A stretch of DNA of 43,845 nt from an uncultured Bacteroides sp. (GCA_902492205.1 CABUKU010000026.1:1-43845); one strand, 5' to 3'; shown: positions 33,038-42,177, numbered from the stretch's first letter. The notes: generated by a model from the letters alone, not told the origin. Made by a program: numbers and translations.

Positions 33038-33754
33038 ATGAATATTTTACTTGATGTACATACCCATACCATAGCCAGCGGACATGCATACAGCACGTTG
33101 CAGGAAATGGCAAGGGAGGCAGCCGATAGAGGATTGCAAATACTGGGAATAACTGAACATTCTCCGGGTATTCCGGGGACATGTAATCCTATTTATTTCC
33201 GTAATTATCATGTTGTGCCCCGCACTATGTACGGGATAGAACTTTTGCTTGGAGCAGAACTGAATATCATCGACTATCAGGGGAATATCGATTTGGAAGA
33301 TTGGTATTTCCGTATGCTTGATATTCGTATTGCGGGTATACATTCATTGTGCTATAAATCGGGAACGATTGAAGAAAATACTCAAGCGATGGTTGGGGCG
33401 ATCAGCAACCCTCATGTTCATATCATAAGCCATCCGGGTGACGGAACCGTACCTTTATTATTTCCTCCTATTGTTGAGGCTGCTAAAGAACATCACACTT
33501 TATTGGAAATCAATAACAGTTCTTTGAAACCTATCCGTAACAAACCCGATGCCCGTAAAAATAACATAGAAATTTTGCAATTATGCAAAAAGCATGAGAT
33601 ACCTGTCATTCTGGGAAGTGATGCGCATATATCATTTGATATTGCTTGTTATGATAATATATATCCGTTGTTGCAGGAAACGGAGTTTCCCGAAGCGTTG
33701 ATTATGAATGATAAAGTGGAGAAGTTTAAACAATTTATTCAAAGTAAAAAGTAG
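33038..33754 (+). CDS. PHP-domain metal-dependent phosphatase/hydrolase (YcdX-like)
   Basis: The 238-residue protein has the PHP metal ligands in order: LDVHTHTIASGHAYS, GITEHSPG, GAELNIID, GIHSLCY, HIISHPGDG, EINNSS and LGSDAHISFD. YcdX-type proteins are trinuclear-zinc phosphatases. The natural substrate is unknown. It sits between priA and a low-molecular-weight tyrosine phosphatase with gaps of 15 and 3 bp, forming a probable operon. Possible relatives include histidinol-phosphatase-like enzymes, but no histidine genes are nearby. Confidence 0.85.
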   Translation: MNILLDVHTHTIASGHAYSTLQEMAREAADRGLQILGITEHSPGIPGTCNPIYFRNYHVVPRTMYGIELLLGAELNIIDYQGNIDLEDWYFRMLDIRIAGIHSLCYKSGTIEENTQAMVGAISNPHVHIISHPGDGTVPLLFPPIVEAAKEHHTLLEINNSSLKPIRNKPDARKNNIEILQLCKKHEIPVILGSDAHISFDIACYDNIYPLLQETEFPEALIMNDKVEKFKQFIQSKK

Positions 33755-33757
33755 GTT

Positions 33758-34234
33758 ATGAAAAAGATACTGTTTGTATGTCTGGGAAATATCTGCCGTT
33801 CGTCTACCGCTGAGGGGATAATGCTTCATTTGCTGGAACGCGACGGAATGACAAAAGAGGTAGGAGTTGATTCGGCAGGGATATTAAGCTACCATGAGGG
33901 AGAGTTGCCGGATTCCCGGATGCGTGCCCATGCTGCAAAAAGAGGATATAATTTGGTGCACCGTTCGCGCCCGGTTCGTTCGGAAGATTTTGAAAAGTTT
34001 GATATGATTCTCGGGATGGATGACCGTAACATTGATGATTTAAAGGAATTGGCTCCTACTTTGGAAGACCAAAAGAAGATTCATCGAATGACGGAGTTCT
34101 GCCGTAAGATACCTGCCGATTACGTACCCGATCCTTATTATGGCGGAGCATCCGGCTTCGAGCAAGTTCTTGATATTTTGGAAGATGCCTGCGAAGGATT
34201 ATTGGAATTTATTTCTTCAGCTCGGGATAACTGA
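33758..34234 (+). CDS. Low-molecular-weight protein-tyrosine phosphatase
   Basis: The 158-residue protein has the N-terminal signature VCLGNICRSS (Cys-x5-Arg-Ser active site at Cys8 to Arg14) and the C-terminal acid loop VPDPYYGG (general acid Asp). Such enzymes act on tyrosine phosphate in regulators or on polysaccharide co-polymerase kinases. No tyrosine kinase lies nearby. Its last 26 bp overlap the 3' end of the opposite-strand pgpH-like gene. Confidence 0.92.
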   Translation: MKKILFVCLGNICRSSTAEGIMLHLLERDGMTKEVGVDSAGILSYHEGELPDSRMRAHAAKRGYNLVHRSRPVRSEDFEKFDMILGMDDRNIDDLKELAPTLEDQKKIHRMTEFCRKIPADYVPDPYYGGASGFEQVLDILEDACEGLLEFISSARDN

Positions 34235-36266
34235 TTCTTGTGTGATACATTGTTTTCAGTTTCTCTTTAAAGACTGATTTTACAGTCGCAATATCCTGAA
34301 AAGTGATAGGGCAATTCTTGAAGTAGCCTTCTTCCACTTGTGAATCTATGATCTTATCCACCAAGTTGCTGATAGATTCTTCTGTATATTCGGGCAAACT
34401 GCGGGATGCGGCTTCCACCGAATCTGCCATCATCAACACGGCAGTTTCTTTGGAATAGGGGTTTGGTCCCGGATAAGTGAATTTTTCTTCATCCACTTTT
34501 TTGTCGGGGTTCTCATTTTTATAAGAGATATAGAAATATTTTGTTTTCCCCAATCCGTGATGGGTGGTGATAAAGTCTTTAATCACTTTCGGCAGATTAT
34601 GTTTTTCCGCCAGCTTCATCCCGTCATGGATATGGTTGATAACCACTTGTGCACTCTGCTCGTAATTCAGGCTCTTATGTGGATTTACTCCCGATTGGTT
34701 TTCGGTAAAGAAAGCAGGATTCTCCATTTTACCGATGTCGTGATACAAGGCTCCTGTTCTTACTAACTGGCTGTTGGCTCCGATTTTGTTTGCAGCTTCG
34801 GCAGCAAGGTTGGCTACCTGCATGGAGTGTTGGAATGTGCCCGGAGCTATTTCGGACATCTGTCTCAGTAAGCTGTTGTTAATATTGGATAACTCTACCA
34901 AAGTTACGTTTGAAGTAAAGCCGAAAGTCTTTTCCAGTAAGAATAATAACGGATAAGTGAATAACAGCAATACACCATTGATAATAAAGTAGATATACAT
35001 GCTGAGATTCAGTTTCGAAATATCATTTTCCTGTATCAGTTCGATAGCGAAATAAAGCAGGGCGTAACTTGCTACTATAAGTATGGCAGAACGGAACAGC
35101 TGTGAGCGTTGAGACAATTCTCTTAAGCTGTAAATGGCAACCAGTCCACCCATTATTTGAAGCAGAATAAATTCATGCGGATAGCGTAACGTGATAGAGC
35201 AAATCAGAATAGTAATGACATGTGCCGTAAATGCCGTGCGTGAGTCAAGGAATATACTGATAACCATGGGCAACATGGCGTAGGGTATGATATATACCGT
35301 ATAAAAGTTCTTGCTCACCATTAGTGCTGTGAGCACTGCATAGACTACTATAATGGAGAAAAGCAATAGATAGCTTCTTTTACGCTTATAATATTCCTTT
35401 CTGAACAGATCGAGATAGATGATAAAACACAGCATTAAAAGTGCAACGAACAATGTTTGTCCGGCAAGAATGGTCAGTTTTTGGTCAGTGGAGTCACTTC
35501 GCTTGATTGACTCTTTCCGCAAAGATTCCAGAATGCTGTAAGTCTCTTTGTTGATAATCTCTCCGCGGTCTATAATCTTTTGTCCGCTTTGCACCAATCC
35601 GCTTGCCCATGATACGTTGGTAAGCAGATCTTTTCGTGCTGCCGCCGATTTGGTTTTATCATAGATAAGGTTGGGAGTGATATAATCGTTCAAGTTACAT
35701 TGCCGCAAAAGGTTCTTATTGAAATGAACGGAATCTGCGTCCAGCAAGTATTCGTATGCTTCCTTTACGGTGAATATTCCACTTGTCATCCTTTGGTTGG
35801 CAAGTTTGTCCTCAACCACCATGATAGAACGGATATTGTTTTTCTCAAGCTGTTTTAGTTCTTCGCTCGACACAATTCCGGCTTTGTAAAGTTCGCGTAA
35901 GGTCTTTTCAATATACTTAATGTATTCTACCGACGGAAGTGTTTTTTTTAGATTGGTGTTATATTCGTCTTTCAGTTTCTTTAATGCGGTTTTTTCAACT
36001 TCCGTATCAATGTCAAAATAAGGTTGAAAGGATTTCAAAGCACTGTCCTGTTCCTGTTTCACAGCGGCTTCGTCTTTATAGATAGGGAAATCGAAAGGAG
36101 CGGTCAGTAGACCATATTTCCACGGTTTATCAATATCAAATTGATAATTGAACTTGCCCTCACGAGGCAGGAAATAGACAATAACGGTAACTGTTGCTAT
36201 TAAAATCAGTGCTTTATATAACAAGTCCTTATAAATAGTTGACTTTTTATTATTTAGACCATCCAT
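34209..36266 (-). CDS. pgpH: 7TM-HD family membrane phosphohydrolase (PgpH/YqfF-like)
   Basis: The 685-residue protein has one N-terminal helix (ALILIATVTVIVYFL), a long extracytoplasmic domain (about 40-270), a seven-helix membrane block (about 275-450) and a cytoplasmic HD domain with the signature TFQHSMQVANLAAEAA, LYHDIGKMENPAFF, ITTHHGLGKTKYF and MMADSVEAASRSL. Characterised PgpH proteins hydrolyse cyclic di-AMP, so turnover of that messenger is the expected role. It is transcribed alone on the minus strand. The convergent 3' overlap of 26 bp with the phosphatase gene leaves no room for a terminator between them. Confidence 0.9.
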   Translation of the reverse strand: MDGLNNKKSTIYKDLLYKALILIATVTVIVYFLPREGKFNYQFDIDKPWKYGLLTAPFDFPIYKDEAAVKQEQDSALKSFQPYFDIDTEVEKTALKKLKDEYNTNLKKTLPSVEYIKYIEKTLRELYKAGIVSSEELKQLEKNNIRSIMVVEDKLANQRMTSGIFTVKEAYEYLLDADSVHFNKNLLRQCNLNDYITPNLIYDKTKSAAARKDLLTNVSWASGLVQSGQKIIDRGEIINKETYSILESLRKESIKRSDSTDQKLTILAGQTLFVALLMLCFIIYLDLFRKEYYKRKRSYLLLFSIIVVYAVLTALMVSKNFYTVYIIPYAMLPMVISIFLDSRTAFTAHVITILICSITLRYPHEFILLQIMGGLVAIYSLRELSQRSQLFRSAILIVASYALLYFAIELIQENDISKLNLSMYIYFIINGVLLLFTYPLLFLLEKTFGFTSNVTLVELSNINNSLLRQMSEIAPGTFQHSMQVANLAAEAANKIGANSQLVRTGALYHDIGKMENPAFFTENQSGVNPHKSLNYEQSAQVVINHIHDGMKLAEKHNLPKVIKDFITTHHGLGKTKYFYISYKNENPDKKVDEEKFTYPGPNPYSKETAVLMMADSVEAASRSLPEYTEESISNLVDKIIDSQVEEGYFKNCPITFQDIATVKSVFKEKLKTMYHTRISYPELKK

Positions 36267-36378
36267 AATATTCTGAATTTTTGCGAAAAGTACAAAAAAA
36301 AATGATAGGTAAACGCTTTTTTGTTGTAGAACACATATAGTTAAGCATAAGTTGTGTGATAGTTTGGAAAAAATACAC

Positions 36379-36386
36379 TAATTTTG
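36379..36386 (+). promoter_or_regulatory. -7 element of gltX
   Basis: TAATTTTG matches TAnnTTTG and lies 26 bp before ATG 36413. No consensus -33 is found at the standard distance. Confidence 0.55.
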
Positions 36387-36412
36387 CCGAGTTTTATCAC
36401 ACTAACAGTATT

Positions 36413-37933
36413 ATGGGAGAAAGAAAAGTAAGAGTTAGGTTTGCTCCAAGTCCTACGGGAGCGTTGCATATTGGTGGTGTTCGCACTGCATTGTATAATT
36501 ATTTGTTTGCCCGCCAGCATGGCGGAGATTTGGTTTTCCGTATCGAAGATACAGATTCCAATCGTTTTGTTCCGGGTGCGGAAGAATACATTCTGGAGTC
36601 TTTCCGTTGGTTGGGAATCAAGTTTGATGAAGGAGTGAGCTTTGGTGGAGACAAAGGTCCTTACCGTCAGTCCGAACGCAGGGATATATACAAGGAATAT
36701 GTGAAAATCTTGTTGGATAACGGAAAAGCATACATTGCTTTCGACACTCCTGAAGAATTGGAAGCCAAGCGTGCGGAAATATCTAATTTCCAGTATGATG
36801 CTTCTACCCGTGTGGGAATGCGAAACTCGTTGACGCTTTCTGCCGAAGAGGTTCAGTCGCTTATTAACGAAGGGAAACAATATGTTGTCCGTTTCAAGAT
36901 TGAACCGAATGAAGATGTTCATGTGAACGATTTAATTCGTGGAGAAGTAGTTATCAACTCTTCAATCCTCGATGATAAAGTATTATATAAGTCGGCCGAT
37001 GAATTGCCTACTTACCATTTGGCAAACATTGTTGACGACCATTTGATGGACATCAGCCATGTAATCCGTGGTGAAGAATGGTTGCCTTCGGCGCCGTTGC
37101 ATGTGCTTCTTTACCGTGCTTTCGGTTGGGAAGATACCATGCCGGCTTTTGCCCACCTTCCTTTGTTGCTGAAACCGGATGGAAACGGCAAACTAAGCAA
37201 ACGTGACGGCGACCGTCTTGGTTTCCCTGTATTCCCATTGCAATGGACTGATCCGAAGACCGGAGATATTTCTTCAGGTTATCGTGAGTCGGGGTATTTG
37301 CCTGAAGCCGTTATTAATTTCCTTGCTTTGCTTGGATGGAACCCGGGAACCGAGCAGGAAATTATGTCGATGGATGAACTTGTTAAGTTATTCGATTTGC
37401 ATCGTTGCAGCAAAGCCGGGGCGAAGTTCGATTTTGAAAAAGGAAAATGGTTTAACCATCAATATATTCAACTGAAGCCTAATGAAGAAATTGCGGAACT
37501 TTTCTTGCCTTACTTAAAAGAAAACGGGGTAGATGCTCCGATGGATAAAGTTGTCAAGGTGGTAGGAATGATGAAAAACCGCGTTAGCTTCGTTAAAGAC
37601 TTATGGAACGAATGCAAATTTTTCTTTGTTGCTCCAACCGAGTATGACGAAAAGACAGTAAAGAAACGTTGGAAAGAAGACTCTCCCGAACGCATGCTCG
37701 AACTTGCAGAAGTGATTGAAGGCATTGATGATTTCTCTTTGGAGAATCAGGAAAAAGTGGTGATGGCTTGGATTGAAAGCAAGGGTTACCATTTGGGCAA
37801 CATTATGAATGCATTCCGTTTAACATTGGTTGGCGAAGGAAAAGGCCCGCACATGTTTGATATTTCAGAAGTATTGGGAAAAGAAGAAACTTTGGCACGT
37901 ATCCGCAAAGCGGTGGAGTGCATTAAGAAATAG
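36413..37933 (+). CDS. gltX: Glutamyl-tRNA synthetase
   Basis: The start is ATG 36413 (MGERKVRVRFAPSPTGALHI). Upstream in-frame codons run through the promoter. The 506-residue class Ic synthetase charges tRNA-Glu. The HIGH-type motif is SPTGALHIGG near the N-terminus and the KMSKS-type motif is KLSKRDGDRL. The anticodon-binding domain fills the C-terminal third. waaA follows after 8 bp, an operon with lipid A/Kdo synthesis. Confidence 0.95.
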   Translation: MGERKVRVRFAPSPTGALHIGGVRTALYNYLFARQHGGDLVFRIEDTDSNRFVPGAEEYILESFRWLGIKFDEGVSFGGDKGPYRQSERRDIYKEYVKILLDNGKAYIAFDTPEELEAKRAEISNFQYDASTRVGMRNSLTLSAEEVQSLINEGKQYVVRFKIEPNEDVHVNDLIRGEVVINSSILDDKVLYKSADELPTYHLANIVDDHLMDISHVIRGEEWLPSAPLHVLLYRAFGWEDTMPAFAHLPLLLKPDGNGKLSKRDGDRLGFPVFPLQWTDPKTGDISSGYRESGYLPEAVINFLALLGWNPGTEQEIMSMDELVKLFDLHRCSKAGAKFDFEKGKWFNHQYIQLKPNEEIAELFLPYLKENGVDAPMDKVVKVVGMMKNRVSFVKDLWNECKFFFVAPTEYDEKTVKKRWKEDSPERMLELAEVIEGIDDFSLENQEKVVMAWIESKGYHLGNIMNAFRLTLVGEGKGPHMFDISEVLGKEETLARIRKAVECIKK

Positions 37934-37941
37934 TCAGGTTT

Positions 37942-39168
37942 ATGCGCTATTTGTACGATTTCGGGATTTTTCTGTACGACTGCCTTGTTCATGTGGCTGC
38001 TGTTTTCAGCCGCAAACCGCGTAAGATGGTTCGGGGGCATTGGGTAGTTTACGAACTGCTTCGTCAGCAATTGGAGAAAGGTTCCCGGTATATTTGGTTT
38101 CATGCCGCTTCTTTAGGCGAGTTTGAACAGGGACGCCCTATCATGGAGAAGATTCGTGAGAGGCATCCGGATTATAAGATATTGCTTACCTTCTTTTCTC
38201 CTTCGGGATATGAAGTGCGTAAGCATTACCAAGGAGCCGATATTGTTTGTTATCTTCCTTTTGACAAACCCCGTAATGTGAGCAAGTTTCTCGATTTGGT
38301 TCATCCGTGCATGGCTTTCTTTATAAAGTATGAGTTCTGGGCAAACTATCTGGGTGAATTGCATAAAAGAAGGATCCCGGTATACAGTGTATCTTCCATA
38401 TTCAGGAAAGACCAGATATTTTTTAAATGGTATGGCGGCACTTACCGACGGGTACTGAAAAACTTCGATCAGTTATTCGTGCAGAACGAAACATCGAAGC
38501 GTTTCCTGGCAAAGATTGGTGTAAACCAAGTGACAGTGGTAGGTGATACCCGCTTCGACCGTGTGCTCGAAATTCGTAACCAAGCAAAGGATCTTCCGTT
38601 GGTAGAGCGTTTCAAAGGTGATTCGTTGACATTGGTTGCCGGAAGTTCCTGGCCTCCCGATGAAGATATGTTTATTGAATATTTCAATAATCACCCGGAA
38701 ATGAAGCTGATTATTGCAGCTCATGTGATTGATGAAAACCATTTGGTGGAAATTATCAGCAAACTGAAACGTCCTTATGTGAGATACTCGAAAGCCAATG
38801 AAAAGAATGTGGAAAGTGCCGACTGCTTGATAATCGACTGTTTCGGACTTCTTTCTTCTATTTACCGCTATGGTGAAATAGCTTATGTGGGCGGGGGATT
38901 TGGTGCAGGAATCCATAATATATTGGAAGCTGCCGTTTATGGTATTCCGGTTATTTTTGGTCCGAGATACCATAAGTTTATGGAAGCCAAGCAATTAATT
39001 GAAGCCAAAGGAGCATATTCGGTGAAAAGCTATGATGAATTGAAGCCTTTGCTGGATAGAATGCTGACTGATAAAGAGTTTCTTTATAAAGTAGGAGAAA
39101 ACGCCGGTAATTATGTAACCGGCAATCTTGGAGCTTCCGAGAAAATATTGAAGATGATAAACTTCTAA
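37942..39168 (+). CDS. waaA: 3-deoxy-D-manno-octulosonic acid (Kdo) transferase
   Basis: The 408-residue inner-membrane-associated GT-B enzyme transfers Kdo to the lipid A precursor. WFHAASLGEFEQGRPIME contains the conserved catalytic Glu region. FFIKYEFWANYLGELHKR and the C-terminal YVGGGFGAGIHNILEAAVYG are family hallmarks. An N-terminal hydrophobic helix (YDFGIFLYDCLVHVAAVFS) anchors it. Length is normal. Confidence 0.93.
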   Translation: MRYLYDFGIFLYDCLVHVAAVFSRKPRKMVRGHWVVYELLRQQLEKGSRYIWFHAASLGEFEQGRPIMEKIRERHPDYKILLTFFSPSGYEVRKHYQGADIVCYLPFDKPRNVSKFLDLVHPCMAFFIKYEFWANYLGELHKRRIPVYSVSSIFRKDQIFFKWYGGTYRRVLKNFDQLFVQNETSKRFLAKIGVNQVTVVGDTRFDRVLEIRNQAKDLPLVERFKGDSLTLVAGSSWPPDEDMFIEYFNNHPEMKLIIAAHVIDENHLVEIISKLKRPYVRYSKANEKNVESADCLIIDCFGLLSSIYRYGEIAYVGGGFGAGIHNILEAAVYGIPVIFGPRYHKFMEAKQLIEAKGAYSVKSYDELKPLLDRMLTDKEFLYKVGENAGNYVTGNLGASEKILKMINF

Positions 39169-39178
39169 GATAATAGGT

Positions 39179-39216
39179 AAAGGGCTGGTCTTGATGGATC
39201 AACCCTTTAATATTTT
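39179..39216 (+). terminator. Terminator after waaA
   Basis: AAAGGGCTGGTC (39179-39190) pairs with GATCAACCCTTT (39197-39208), with one mismatch and one G-U pair, followed by AATATTTTTATT. Confidence 0.7.
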
Positions 39217-39382
39217 TATTGAAATATTACCGATATAATAGTTTTCCTGTTTTTACCTTCAAATGTTCATTTAATAATAAAATAACTCATTGTCAGTTGG
39301 TAACAGTGAACATAATTTTTCTGATGTTCACTTTATCTTCATTTTATATTCACTTCCTCAAAATGCGCCTTGTGATTTTGTT

Positions 39383-39424
39383 CAACTTCCCTTGGGAGAT
39401 CGTCTAATCTTCCAAGGGAAGTTG
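39383..39424. repeat. 17-bp hairpin of element B (shared with A)
   Basis: 39383-39399 and 39408-39424 form arms with one C-to-T change relative to perfect pairing, still pairing as G-U. The 66-bp block 39384-39449 is the reverse complement of 12971-13036 at 65 of 66 positions. Confidence 0.85.
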
Positions 39425-39443
39425 TGAAACATGTCAAGGGAAA

Positions 39444-39492
39444 TTTTATAAACGTCAGGTCGTTTAAAAAAAACGACCTGACGTTTATAAAA
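39444..39492. repeat. Palindrome with 22-bp perfect arms (element B)
   Basis: 39444-39465 and 39471-39492 are perfectly complementary around AAAAA. The core is AAACGTCAGGTCGTTT. Element A holds a degenerate version at about 12935-12974 in which only one arm keeps CAGGTC. Confidence 0.85.
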
Positions 39493-39590
39493 AAACGACT
39501 GCATGTTTTTGGAAAACAATTAGTTGTTTGATGTCAATCAATACGTTGTTTTTTTTAATCAATGCATTGATTATTGCTGAACATAAAATG

Positions 39591-39634
39591 AAGATAGAGT
39601 GAACATTAAAAATGTTAAACGTTCACTCTATCTT
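39591..39634. terminator. 14-bp-arm hairpin at the right side of element B
   Basis: AAGATAGAGTGAAC (39591-39604) pairs with GTTCACTCTATCTT (39621-39634). It lies 59 bp beyond the stop of the minus-strand carbonic anhydrase-like gene and could terminate its transcript as well as being part of element B. Confidence 0.5.
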
Positions 39635-39692
39635 ATTTAGCTCGAACCTTTTAAATGTTAAATGAACATTTGAAGGTAAAATGAGATAACTT

Positions 39693-40205
39693 CTATTTAT
39701 ACCAGTCGGAATACATTAAATAGTTCTTGGCAATCTTTTGGTTAAGCTCTTTGGCTTGCTCCGGGTCCACCTTTTTTATAAACTTGGCAGGTACTCCGCC
39801 CCAGATGCTTCCCGGTTCGATAACCGTATTGCTCAAAACCAATGAACCGGCAGCTACAATAGCTCCCTCACCCACAACGGCATGGTCTAATACGGTGGAA
39901 CCCATCCCGATTAATGCTCCGTCTTTAACGCTCGCTCCGTGAATAGTCACATTGTGTCCCACAGAAACATTGTCACCAATCTCTATGGTTGATTTTTCGT
40001 ATAAAGTATGCAGCACACTGCCGTCCTGAATATTCACTCCATTACCGATACGGATGGAATTGACATCCCCTCTCAACACAGTGTTAAACCAAATACTGCA
40101 ATCTTTTCCTATCACTACATCACCGATAATGGTTGCATTGTCGGCTAAAAAACAGTTTTCTCCAATTTCGGGAGTAAAACCTCTGACAGATTTAATTAAT
40201 GCCAT
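39693..40205 (-). CDS. Gamma carbonic anhydrase-like left-handed beta-helix protein
   Basis: The 170-residue protein consists of hexapeptide repeats (ATIIGDVVIGKDCSIWFNTV, GSVLHT, IEIGDNVSVGHNVTIHG) and a C-terminal helix. The His residues of LHT, VGHNV and TIHG are in the places of the three zinc ligands of Cam/CamH, so metal binding is likely. Many relatives (YrdA, PaaY, CaiE) have other or unknown activities, and the usual proton-shuttle loop is not evident. It is the second gene of a minus-strand operon, 14 bp after the aminopeptidase gene. Confidence 0.88.
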   Translation of the reverse strand: MALIKSVRGFTPEIGENCFLADNATIIGDVVIGKDCSIWFNTVLRGDVNSIRIGNGVNIQDGSVLHTLYEKSTIEIGDNVSVGHNVTIHGASVKDGALIGMGSTVLDHAVVGEGAIVAAGSLVLSNTVIEPGSIWGGVPAKFIKKVDPEQAKELNQKIAKNYLMYSDWYK

Positions 40206-40219
40206 AACTTCTCAACCGA

Positions 40220-42001
40220 TTAAATTGCAGCAGTCTTTTCTTTCAACCATGCTTTTTCTTCTTCGTTCAGACTTGGACTGAGCTTGTCATATACCATCCG
40301 GTGGTAGTCGTTCAGCCATTCCACTTCTTCCGGACTTAACATGGACTTAACGATACCTGCTTTGTCGATAGGACAGAGAGTGACAGTCTCGAATTTATAG
40401 AACTCACCAAATTCGTTTTCCGTATCTTTAACTACCAAAGTCAGGTTTTCGGTACGGATTCCGTGGCTTCCACCTTTATATACACCCGGTTCGTTGGATG
40501 TGAACATACCCGGAACAAGAAGAGTAGGATTCTCGTTCAAGCGAATATTTTGCGGACCTTCGTGTACACTGAGGAAATGTCCCACACCGTGGCCTGTACC
40601 GTGCAAATAGTTCATTCCGGCTTTCCATAGCGGCATGCGTGCAAGGGCATCAATCTGCGCACCTCTTGTTCCGTAAGGGAATTTGCAGGTTGCAATAGCG
40701 ATATGGCCTTTTAATACTAAGGTGTAATCTGTCTTTTCTTCTTCGGTTAGTTCCCCTAAAGCAATGGTACGGGTAATGTCTGTTGTTCCATCGAGGTATT
40801 GTGCTCCCGAATCCAGTAACAAGAAACTGACGGGTTTTAGAGTAGAACAACTTTCCGGGGTTGCCGAGTAGTGAACGATAGCACCGTGTTCTTTGTATCC
40901 TGCAATAGTATCGAAACTCTCGCCTACATACAAATCTTGTGCGGCACGAAATTCATGCAATTTCTTGTCTATGCTGATTTCGGTTTCTTTGCCACTGGGT
41001 ACAGCTGATTCCAACCACATAAGGAACTTAACCAATGCAACACCGTCACGCTGCATGGATGTGTGAATACCTTTGATTTCCTGTTCGTCTTTTACTGCTT
41101 TTAGTAAAGCAATGGGAGAGGAGTTTCTGATAACTTTGCAATTTGGATTTATGGCGGAGAAAGCTGCATAGTTGGTCTTAACCGGGCATAACTGTATGCT
41201 CTTGGTTGATAGTGCAGACAGGTGGGAGTCAATTTCGCTGTAATCCTTTATGACGATGTGCATGGATTCCAGATAATCCTTCACTTCTTTCGTAACCTTT
41301 TCGGGAGCAATGAAATAAACTACTTCGTCTTTGGTGACAAGTAGATAACTTACTACTACCGGATTACATTTTACATCACTTCCTCTCAGGTTGAGAGTCC
41401 ATGCTATTTCATCGAGTGCCGATACCAATAAACCTTCTGCATCATTCTTTGCGAGTTGTCTGCGTATTTTTTCAATTTTCTCCGGAGTTGGAGTGCCTGC
41501 GTATTTGGTTTCATAAACGAAAGCTGGAGCCTGTGGCATGGCGGGACGGTTTTCCCAGAGTTCTGCCATCGGATCTAAACGAGTATCAAGGTTGATACCT
41601 TTTTTATTAAAGAGTGCTTTCATCTCTTCCACTTCCTGCACGGAAAACATTTTTCCGTCGATGCCGACTGTTGCTCCTGTGGGGAGTTCGCTGCATAACC
41701 ATTCTACGATAGATGGTGTGTCGGGCAGCCCGTCTTTGAATAAATCAATAGTTGTACCTTCTATTTGCTGTGCACCCTGTAGAAAGTAACGGGAGTCTGT
41801 CCATAACCCTGCTTTATCAAGTGTCACAGCTACCGTTCCGGCGGAACCGGTGAATCCGGAAATCCATTGTCTCGATTTCCAATGTGATGCGGTATATTCA
41901 CTGAGATGCGGATCTGTACTTGGGATAATAAAAGCCGAGAGATTGTTTTTTTTCAATAATCCTCTCAATGACGCGATGCGTTCTTGGATAATTTGCTTCA
42001 T
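40220..42001 (-). CDS. Xaa-Pro aminopeptidase (peptidase M24, three-domain form)
   Basis: The 593-residue protein is of the long aminopeptidase P type, with two creatinase-like N-terminal domains and a C-terminal pita-bread catalytic domain. All five metal ligands are visible: the two Asp of LLLDSGAQYLDGTTDITRT, the His of GTGHGVGHFLSVHEGP, and the Glu residues of TSNEPGVY and GIRTENLTLV. It should release N-terminal residues before proline in the cytoplasm. It has no signal peptide. The downstream gamma-CA-like gene is 14 bp away. Confidence 0.93.
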   Translation of the reverse strand: MKQIIQERIASLRGLLKKNNLSAFIIPSTDPHLSEYTASHWKSRQWISGFTGSAGTVAVTLDKAGLWTDSRYFLQGAQQIEGTTIDLFKDGLPDTPSIVEWLCSELPTGATVGIDGKMFSVQEVEEMKALFNKKGINLDTRLDPMAELWENRPAMPQAPAFVYETKYAGTPTPEKIEKIRRQLAKNDAEGLLVSALDEIAWTLNLRGSDVKCNPVVVSYLLVTKDEVVYFIAPEKVTKEVKDYLESMHIVIKDYSEIDSHLSALSTKSIQLCPVKTNYAAFSAINPNCKVIRNSSPIALLKAVKDEQEIKGIHTSMQRDGVALVKFLMWLESAVPSGKETEISIDKKLHEFRAAQDLYVGESFDTIAGYKEHGAIVHYSATPESCSTLKPVSFLLLDSGAQYLDGTTDITRTIALGELTEEEKTDYTLVLKGHIAIATCKFPYGTRGAQIDALARMPLWKAGMNYLHGTGHGVGHFLSVHEGPQNIRLNENPTLLVPGMFTSNEPGVYKGGSHGIRTENLTLVVKDTENEFGEFYKFETVTLCPIDKAGIVKSMLSPEEVEWLNDYHRMVYDKLSPSLNEEEKAWLKEKTAAI

Positions 42002-42031
42002 ATTTGTTAGATTTTAAACTTTTGCTTCTCG

Positions 42032-42039
42032 CAAAGATA
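42032..42039 (-). promoter_or_regulatory. -7 element of the aminopeptidase gene
   Basis: The minus strand reads TATCTTTG, 31 bp before the start codon. No clear -33 partner is seen. Confidence 0.55.
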
Positions 42040-42144
42040 CTAATTAAATGAATCATCTTCTGTATTTTTCTACCTGATTTTGTTCGTAAACGTATGATTT
42101 TTAGAAATAAACTTTCATTTTTATCATAAATATTCTGAGAAAGT

Positions 42145-42175
42145 TTTGTGAATAAAGAAACTATGTGTAATTTTG
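42145..42175 (+). promoter_or_regulatory. Promoter of rpsU
   Basis: TTTG at 42145-42148 and TAATTTTG at 42168-42175 are separated by 19 bp, a textbook Bacteroidota sigma-ABfr promoter. The leader is about 45 nt. Confidence 0.85.
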
Positions 42176-42177
42176 CC

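Larger units (their letters stand above)
39251..39681. repeat. Mosaic inverted-repeat element B with 22-bp terminal inverted repeats
   Basis: Bases 39251-39272 and 39660-39681 are perfect 22-bp inverted repeats (left end TTTTACCTTCAAATGTTC). Nested inside are more inverted repeats: roughly 39326-39353 with 39578-39605 (TTCACTTTATCTTCATTTTA type), the CTTCCCTTGGGAGA hairpin at 39383-39424, the 22-bp-arm palindrome at 39444-39492 and the 14-bp-arm hairpin at 39591-39634. The 431-bp unit codes for no convincing protein. It lies between convergent waaA and the carbonic anhydrase-like gene, the kind of site tolerated by MITE-like insertions. No target-site duplication is obvious. Confidence 0.8.

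Noticed and set aside
39219..39407. A 62-codon open frame within element B
   Set aside because: It consists of repeat sequence, has no matching homologous logic and runs through palindromes that are conserved as DNA.
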